Source: Tetrapyrgos nigripes
Lineage: Eukaryota > Basidiomycota > Agaricomycetes > Agaricales > Campanellaceae
NCBI GenBank assembly: GCA_013368315.1
Contig: JAACJM010000022.1
Location: 372,001-436,000, forward strand
Direction of reading: 5' to 3'
Length of the DNA stretch: 64,000 nucleotides
Shown: positions 56,735 through 64,000 of the stretch, in pieces
How the letters are laid out: each line of letters starts with the position of its first letter
How positions within the stretch are numbered: the first letter of the stretch is position 1
Program-made: the position numbers and the translations under genes
The notes under the pieces: model-generated
Seen by the model: the letters and a program-made list of their open reading frames with translations, nothing else
What the model was told of the DNA's origin: nothing
The model's database searches: none

Positions 56735-58944
56735 TCACTTCCACTCCTCCTGATGGGTTGACCCTGTGCTCATCGCCTTCGTGTGCCAATGGAACAAGCA
56801 CAGCAGGACTGTCAACAATCCGCACTGCCCGGGCCGACGCATTTCACTCCAACGCTCGATATCTCGCTTGTCCCCTTTATCCTTCCCAATGATACCACCT
56901 TCCACGTCCCTAGAGCGCCAGCTCGGGTTGATTACAGACCACCATTTCCACCAGGAAACAGCGAATGTCCCGGCATCTTCCATATCCTTAGGCTCCTGAT
57001 CCTTGATTGGCTTTCCATATGCGCTCCACCATTGGATAAGGCCAGGTCGTCCCACATTCGAAAAAAACGCTGTTTTGCCAGTCAGATTACAAAACCCATA
57101 CCCCCGTTCCACCGCTACCCATTCCCGCAGCAGCTCTTTCCACTCTGGTACACCATGCAAGCGATCCGCAGCTGCAAACACGTCGTAAGCCGAGGATATC
57201 CACCCTGGCCAATCAGACCTATCAATATCGTCAAGAACTGGCTGGACAGGTGTGAGATGTCTGCTATCTTCAGGGTTTCAGGGTTTCAGGTTGGTTATTG
57301 TCGACTTGGGATGGTTCAGGTGCAGACCCAGGGCCGTTGTCAACTTGGGAGGGGTGTATGGTATCGGAAAGAGGGCTATCTTCGACTTGGGAGGGGTCTA
57401 GTGCTTTGGAAGGAGGCTGTCCTCGACTGGGGAGGGGTTGAGGACTTCGAAAGCAGGACTATCGTCGAGATAGACAGCGTTGGGCAATTGGGATTGGACG
57501 GATGCTGTCCCCTCCACTTCACTCTGTCCACCACTCCCATTATCATCGACGTCTTTCACTGCGTCTACATCGCCTTCACTTCGTACCAAACCGCCTTCAT
57601 CACCATCCACGTCCATTGCTGCTCCCACTGCCCCCACCTCACCCTTTTTCCTCATCTCGACCGCCCTCTTATCCAATTCCTTCATCTTCTCAGCTGCGTT
57701 TGCATCCAATTCCTTCAGCATAAGCTTATTCTTCAAGATGTTGTCGTTCCGCTCCCATTCATAAAGCGAATTCCCTTTCATTTCCCATAGCTTCTCCTGC
57801 TGTTCACTGTCGGGTAACGACTCCAAGTAACTTCTCGTTTTCTTGCTCAGCTCGAAACGCTCAGGAAACACCGGAGTTGTTGATCGTCTCTGAGTCCTAG
57901 GCCTCGGCGGCGTTGGATCCGCCACGCTGTCCTCCACCTCGTCCACTCTTCCTCTTCATCATCTTCACTCTCCTCTGCTGGTATCTCTTCTGCCAGTGAT
58001 GTCGTCTTTCCCTTCCCCCTTGCTCTCCCCTTTTTGGTAGCTCTTCTCTTCCGAGTAGGTTTGATCACCTTTTCATTATTGTCTGCCCCATCCTCGCCAT
58101 CTACCATCTTCAATAGCGCAGGATCATCAAGCATGGCGTCATCTGTTCCTTGCTGCGCCCTCTCTGCTGCAGTCTTCACCGCTTGTTCGATCACTGACTC
58201 GTCTTGCGTCGTCTTTGTATTTACATCTGTCCCAAGTCAGTTAAGCATGCCTACAAAATATATTAACTTACCCTCGATTGTTTGCAGCAATAATAGCATG
58301 AACTGCCCAATGACATTTTTTGTGAATTCCTTCTCGTTACAGGCCTCCCATTTCTTTGGATTTGGGCTGACGGTTGTTCCTGATGAGACACTAAACAATG
58401 ATAGGGGTTAGGCACAGCTATTCTGCATGACTCGGAATCACTCACACAATGAACGTGAATTCGTCGTCTTCACCACCTGGAGGTGGTGGGGCTCCAGCCA
58501 GTAACGTCAAGCTACACCCAGGTAATTTGCGCAGGACATCAAGTAATGGTTGGATAAATTTAGTAAGGTTTGCCCGACAGCTGTGGTAGTAGGTAAGTCC
58601 CGTTACCATCTTTGAAAGAATGTAACTCACATATCCTGAGCCAGCTCCCCAAACTCCTCAATCTTCTCGACGTCAATATTCTCCCCACTCATCAGCTGCT
58701 TATACGCTGCCAGCCTCTCGTTGTAATCCTCCTCGGCTAATTTTTTCACCTTCTCCTTGACATCATCATTCTCCTTTAGGTATAGTTCGTTGGCGATATG
58801 ACACTGAAAGTCAAGCCGATGGCTCTGGTCCAATCCAGCATTACGCCAATGAGACTCATACTCTTCTAGGCATTTCTCTCGGAAATCAGGATGACGCATA
58901 TAGAACTTGTGAGGAGGGGTCAGACGGGGAGATCGACCAACATT
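56735..58944 (-). pseudogene. Multicopy basidiomycete hypothetical protein, 5' end cut by the giant palindrome
   Basis: On the minus strand: PPHKFYMRHPDFREKCLEEY and DFQCHIANELYLKENDDVKE (58629-58930), intron, CRANLTKFIQPLLDVLRKLP with LLAGAPPPPG (to about 58450), intron, SGTTVSPNPKKWEACNEKEF and TKNVIGQFMLLLLQTIE (about 58390-58265), intron, then an acidic/basic linker with RKRRATKKGRARGKGK. A frame change follows near 57940, then a helical segment (LYEWERNDNILKNKLMLKEL), a PSQVED-like repeat tail, and WKELLREWVAVERGYGFCNL with WKWWSVINPSW at the C-terminus (56735-57181). I recognise this as a large, repeat-associated mushroom family of unknown function. The N-terminal part ends where the giant element starts at 58946. 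Confidence 0.55.
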
Positions 58945-58945
58945 A

Positions 58946-60196
58946 CACTGGGTGCAAACACTTGTAAATCCTCTGCTTTACTGAGGTTTTACAAGAGTAT
59001 TACACCAAGCCAATCAATATGTAAGACTCCTTGTCATACATTAGTATTACAAGAGACAGAAAAAATTAGAACAACCTTGTATGACCATTGTAAGTCACAA
59101 AGAAATACCATGGACTTTCAGTGTGACTTGCTGTCACTGTATACCCTTGGTGGATATACTGTGGAATTACACAGGAATTTCAGAGTGACTTTTTGTCACA
59201 ATATGTCATGTAGTAAGACACATAAGAAATACTGGAGTATTTCAGTGTGACAGATAATCACAGTATGACAAACAGTAAGGCAAGAGAGATTTACAAAGGA
59301 CTTACAAGGAAGCAAAATCTGCAGGAAATTTACAAAGTGACAATCAAGTCACAGTAATACATTTGTAAGACTAGCTGTATTATGAAGGAATTACAAGAAA
59401 CATTTGCTACAAACACGGGTAAACCCTCAGCCTTACTGGAGTATTACAAGAGTATTATGGGGAACCAATCAATATGTAAGTTGGCTTGACTTACAAGTGT
59501 ATTACAAAATAGACAAAAAATGAGGACTATTCTGAAAGACCATTGTAAGCTGCAAGGACATACCATAGACTTTCAGTGTGAGGCTTTGTCACAGTATAGC
59601 ATTGAAGAGCATACAGTGGAATTACAAGGAGACTTTTTTGTCACAGTATGTCTTCTTGTAAAACAGAACGGAAATACCAGGGTATTACAGTGTGAGATAA
59701 TGTCACAGTAAGACAATTTGTAAACCAAGTAAAATTTACAGAGGACTTACCAGAAGGTAGAACTTGAAAGTCTTGGGTAAGACTGCTCATATTTACACTG
59801 AATTTATGGAGGGACATCTGTGTCACAGTAATACCCTAGAAAGACTTGTGATTTTACAAGGGAATTACAAGATGCAGGTTTTAGAAGTCTGTCTCGTAAG
59901 TCTCTGGAAAAAACCTGCATGCTAAATGAAGAATATACAGTGTGACAGACTGGTCACAGTAAGACACTTGTAAGTCACAAGACATTACAATGACTTTACT
60001 GAAAAGTGACTATTTTGTAAGTCATCATGTATATCCAATGGACTTACAAGAGACTTGTTGGATGGATTTGCAGTGCATGTCAATTAAGTAATACAGAAGG
60101 GCTTACTGAAAATTTACAGGATGTAATACAATGAATTCATGCAACCAGGTCAATTAAATGTGACTAAATATAAATAGACAGCTCAGGCTGGACTGT
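58946..60196. repeat. Left arm, second giant palindromic element
   Basis: Non-coding and TTACAAG/TTACAG-rich. Imperfect palindromes include GTGACTTGCTGTCAC (59123-59137), GTGACTTTTTGTCAC (59185-59199), GTGACAGATAATCAC (59247-59261) and GTGACAATCAAGTCAC (59337-59352), with more near 59576, 59630, 59692, 59815 and 59942. Confidence 0.88.
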
Positions 60197-61382
60197 GTCT
60201 GCCTTGTCATCTTCGTCTGCTCAGTCTGTTAGGTCTGCCTTGTCTGCCTTGTCTGCCCCATCTGCCCCATCTGTCTCATCTGCCTCATTTGCTCCATCTG
60301 CCTTGTCTGCTCCATCTGCCTTGTCTGCCCTGTCTGCCTTGGGACTGTGTCTGCCTTGTCATCTTTGTCTGCCTCGTCTGCCTCATCTGCCCCGTCTGCC
60401 TCGTCTGCCTCGTCTGCCCCGTCTGCCTCGTCTGCCCCGTCTGCCTCGTCTGCCTCGTCTGCCCCGTCTGCCTCGTCTGCCTCGTCTGCCCCGTCTGCCT
60501 CGTCTGCCTCGTCTGCCCCGTCTGCCTCGTCTGCCTCGTCTGCCCCGTCTGCCTCGTCTGCCTCGTCTGCCCCGTCTGCCTCGTCTGCCTCGTCTGCCTC
60601 GTCTGCCCCGTCTGCCTCGTCTGCGTCGTCTGCTTTGTCTGCCCCGTCTGCCTCGTCTGCTCTGTCTGCCTCGTCTGCCTCGTCTGCTCTGTCTGCCTCG
60701 TCTGCCTCGTCTGCTCCGTCTGCTCCGTCTGCCTCGTCTGCTCAGTCTGCCTCGTCTGCCTCGTCTGCTCCGTCTGCCTCGTCTGCCTCGTCTGCTCCGT
60801 CTGCCTCGTCTGCCTCGTCTGCTCCGTCTGCCTCGTCTGCCTCGTCTGCTCCGTCTGCCCTGTCTGCCTCGTCTGCTCTGTCTGCCTTGTCTGCCTCGTC
60901 TGCTCTGTCTGCCTCGTCTGCCTTATCTGCCCCGTCTGCCTGTCTGCCTCATCTGCTCTGTCTGCCTCGTCTGCCTTGTCTGCTCCGTCTGCCTTGTCTG
61001 CCTTGTCTGCTCCGTCTGCCTTGTCTGCTCCGTCTGCCTTGTCTGCTCCGTCTGCCCCGTCTGCCTCGTCTGCCTCGTCTGCCTCGTCTGCCCCGTCTGC
61101 CTCGTCTGCCTTGTCTGCTCCGTCTGCCTTGTCTGCCTTGTCTGCTCCGTCTGCCTCGTCTGCTCCGTCTGCCTTGTCTGCTCCGTCTGCCTCGTCTGCG
61201 CTGTCTGCCTTGTCTGCTCCGTCTGCCTTGTCTGCTCCGTCTGCCCTGCCTCGTCTGCCTCGTCTGCTCTGTCTGCCTCGTCTGCCTCGTCTGCTCTGTC
61301 TGCCTAGTCTGCCTCGTCTGCTCCGTCTGCTCTATCTGCCTCGTCTGCTCCGTCTGCTCTATCTGCCTCGTCTGCTCCGTCT
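60197..61382. repeat. 9-bp minisatellite, left half (about 130 copies)
   Basis: The unit is GTCTGCCTC with variants ending CCC, CTT or TCC. Since 9 is a multiple of 3, each frame encodes a tripeptide repeat (for example CLV, SAS, LPR) without stops. The long open frames are not genes. The segment next to the arm (GGACTGTGTCTGCCTTGTCA) is repeated at about 60340. Confidence 0.95.
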
Positions 61383-63140
61383 GAGACAAGGCAGACAAGG
61401 CAGACGGAGCAGACAAGGCAGACGAAGAAGACGAAGCAGACGGAGCAGACAAGGCAGACAAGGCAGACAAGGCAGACGGAGCAGACGAGGCAGACAAGGC
61501 AGACGAAGCAGACAAGGCAGACGAGGCAGACGGCGCAGACGAAGCAGACGGAGCAGACGAAGCAGACGGAGCAGACAAGGCAGACAGAGCAGACGAGGCA
61601 GACGGAGCAGACGGAGCAGACGAGGCAGACGAGGCAGACGAGGCAGACGAGGCAGACGAGGCAGACGAGGCAGACGAGGCAGACGAGGCAGACGAGGCAG
61701 ACGAGGCAGACGAGGCAGACGAGGCAGACGAGGCAGACGAGGCAGACGAGGCAGACGAGGCAGACGAGGCAGACGAGGCAGACGAGGCAGACGAGGCAGA
61801 CGAGGCAGACGAGGCAGACGAGGCAGACGAGGCAGACGAGGCAGACGGGGCAGACGGGGCAGACGAGGCAGACGGGGCAGACGGGGCAGACGGGGCAGAC
61901 GAGGCAGACGGGGCAGACGAGGCAGACGAGGCAGACGAGGCAGACGGGGCAGACGGGGCAGACGAGGCAGACGGGGCAGACGGGGCAGACGAGGCAGACG
62001 GGGCAGACGGGGCAGACGAGGCAGACGGGGCAGACGAGGCAGACGAGGCAGACGGAGCAGACGAGGCAGACGAGGCAGACGGAGCAGACGAGGCAGACGA
62101 GGCAGACGGAGCAGACGAGGCAGACGAGGCAGACGGAGCAGACGAGGCAGACGAGGCAGACGAGGCAGACGAGGCAGACGGGGCAGACGAGGCAGACGAG
62201 GCAGACGGAGCAGACGAGGCAGACGAGGCAGACGGAGCAGACGAGGCAGACGAGGCAGACGGAGCAGACGAGGCAGACGAGGCAGACGGAGCAGACGAGG
62301 CAGACGAGGCAGACGAGGCAGACAGAGCAGACGAGGCAGACGAGGCAGACGAGGCAGACAGAGCAGACGAGGCAGACGAGGCAGACGAAGCAGACAGAGC
62401 AGACGAGGCAGATGAGGCAGACAGAGCAGACAAGGCAGACAAGGCAGACAGAGCAGACAAGGCAGACAAGGCAGACAGAGCAGACAGAGCAGACAAGGCA
62501 GACGAGGCAGACAGAGCAGACAAGGCAGACGAGGCAGGGCAGACGGAGCAGACCAGGCAGACAGAGGAGACGAGGCAGACCAGGCAGGGCAGACGGAGCA
62601 GACGAGGCAGACGGAGCAGACGAGGCAGACGGAGCAGACGAGGCAGACGGAGCAGACGAGGCAGACGGAGCAGACGAGGCAGACGGAGCAGACAACGCAG
62701 AAGGCAGACAGAGCAGACGAGGCAGACGAAGCAGACAGAGCAGACAAGGCAGACAAGGCAGACAGAGCAGACGAGGCAGACAGAGCAGACAAGGCAGACA
62801 AGGCAGACCGAGCAGACAAGGCAGACAAGGCAGACAGAGCAGACAGAGCAGACAAGGCAGACAGAGCAGACAAGGCAGACGAGGCAGACAGAGCACACAA
62901 GGCAGATGAGGCAGACAGAGCAGACGAGGCAGACAGAGCAGACGAGGCAGACGAGGCAGACGAGGCAGACAGAGCAGACGAGGCAGACGAGGCAGACAGA
63001 GCAGACAAGGCAGACAAGGCAGACAGAGCAGACAAAGCAGACAAGGCAGACAGAGCAGACAAGGCAGACGAGGCAGACGGGGCAGACAAGGCAGACAAGG
63101 CAGACGTAACAGACTGAGCAGACGAAGATGACAAGGCAGA
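61383..63140. repeat. 9-bp minisatellite, right half, inverted (about 195 copies)
   Basis: Reverse complement of the left unit (GAGGCAGAC). The turn is at GTCTGAGAC (61379-61387). Long runs of the pure unit occur (61620-61840). The higher-order pattern of two or three units ending GGAGCAGAC suggests recent block amplification. The copy number per half is unequal. Confidence 0.95.
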
Positions 63141-64000
63141 CACAGTCCAGCCTGAGCTGTCTATTTATATTTAATCACATTTAATTGACCTGGTTGAATG
63201 AATTCATTGTATTCCATCCTGTAAGTTTTCAGTAAGCCCTTCTGTATTACTTAATTGACATGCACTGCAAATCCATCCAACAAGTCTCTTGTAAGTCCAT
63301 TGGATATACATGATGACTTACAAAATAGTCACTTTTCAGTAAAGTCATTGTAATGTCTTGTGACTTACAAGTGTCTTACTGTGACCAGTCTGTCACACTG
63401 TATATTCTCCATTTAGCATGCAGGTTTTTTCCAGAGACTTACGAGATAGACTTTTAAAACCTGCATCTTGTAATTCCCTTGTAAAACCACAAGTCTTTCT
63501 AGGGTATTACTGTGACACAGCTGTCCCTCCGTAAATTCTGTGTAAATATGAGCAGTCTTACCCAAGACTTTCAAGTTCTACCTTCTGGTAAGTCCTCTGT
63601 AAATTTTACTTGGTTTACAAATTGTCTTACTGTGACATTATCTCACACTGAAATACCTTGGTATTTCAGTTCTGTTTTACAAGAAGACATACTGTGACAA
63701 AAAAGTCACCTTGTAATTCCACTGTATGCTCTTCAATGCTATACTGTGACAACGCCTCACACTGAAAGTCCATGGTATGTCCTTGCAGCTTACAATGGTC
63801 TTTCAGAATAGTCCTCATTTTTTGTCTATTTTGTAATACACTTGTAAGTCAAGCCAACTTACATATTGATTGGTTCCCCATAATACTCTTGTAATACTCC
63901 AGTAAGGCTGAGGATTTACCAGTGTTTGTAGCAAATCTTTCTTGTAATTCCTTCATAATACAGCTAGTCTTACAAGTGTATTACTGTGACTTGATTGTCA
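63141..64000. repeat. Right arm (partial), second giant palindromic element
   Basis: Inverted copy of the left arm from about 60196 down to 59338, with scattered substitutions and small indels. The window ends inside the GTGAC palindrome that pairs with 59337-59352. Confidence 0.88.

Larger units (their letters stand above)
58946..64000. mobile_element. Second giant palindromic CACTGG element with a 9-bp minisatellite, runs off the window
   Basis: Starts CACTGGGTGCAAACAC at 58946, preceded by TTA. The left arm (to about 60196) is mirrored from about 63141 to the window end; the matching pair 60179/63159 gives a mirror sum of 123338. The right terminus is therefore predicted near 64392, outside the window. 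Arms of about 1.25 kb contain at least nine GTGAC-N5/6-GTCAC-like palindromes. The interior is a 9-bp minisatellite that reverses orientation at about 61383. No coding gene. Confidence 0.88.

Noticed and set aside
60195..63143. Open frames of 350-700 codons encoding CLV, SAS, LPR, GRR or RQT repeats
   Set aside because: Translations of a 9-bp minisatellite in every frame; no start context, no domain, and orientation flips mid-array.

Overview
This is nuclear DNA from a filamentous basidiomycete, most likely an Agaricomycete. The evidence is short (about 45-70 nt) GT-AG introns with CTGAY/TTGAC-type branch sites and several protein families expanded in mushroom genomes: a KDZ-type transposase tail, a DUF6589-like protein, a RecQ-like helicase piece, a BTB-like protein, a gag with basidiomycete features and an NLR-type WD40 tail. 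Genus and species cannot be read from the window. I saw no rRNA, tRNA or CRISPR array.

Only two genes look like intact cellular genes. One is a five-exon minus-strand gene for a 992-aa glycine-rich/alpha-helical protein (6484-9706). The other is a five-exon plus-strand gene for a 567-aa protein resembling the TULIP/P47 lipid-binding superfamily (13870-15804). MITEs with readable target-site duplications lie around them. The rest of the window is layered mobile DNA.

Layout: 1-545 unassigned; 545-5620 decayed Ty3/gypsy element (minus); 5628-6180 peptidase-like remnant; 6484-9706 gene A; 9875-13766 three MITEs; 13870-15804 gene B; 16254-19094 hAT element; 20208-24178 inverted-repeat-bounded segment with DUF6589-like and RecQ-like pieces; 24692-39273 a minisatellite-bearing element split by a 12.5-kb CACTA-like element (25123-37616), which itself holds an intact MULE transposase gene, a pogo remnant, a tnp2-like remnant and a 5'-truncated copia element; 39801-42758 BTB-like pseudogene and integrase-like gene on opposite strands; 42759-47689 a complete giant palindromic element filled with a 22-bp minisatellite; 48072-56290 an LTR element apparently split by an inversion, with KDZ and NLR-WD40 fragments inside the inverted segment; 56735-58944 a 5'-truncated multicopy gene; 58946 to beyond 64000 a second giant palindromic element filled with a 9-bp minisatellite.

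The most striking system is the set of giant non-coding palindromic elements. Each begins CACTGG, has long inverted arms studded with GTGAC-N5/6-GTCAC palindromes, and is filled by a minisatellite; in the two palindromic copies the minisatellite reverses orientation near the middle. Their first 12 bases match the termini of the 12.5-kb CACTA-like element, and both kinds make 3-bp target duplications, so they may be non-autonomous partners of a CACTA-type transposase. The very long open frames over the minisatellites are artefacts of stop-free repeats. A second theme is decay by CGA-to-TGA nonsense changes throughout the retroelement coding regions, which suggests cytosine methylation or RIP-like mutation.
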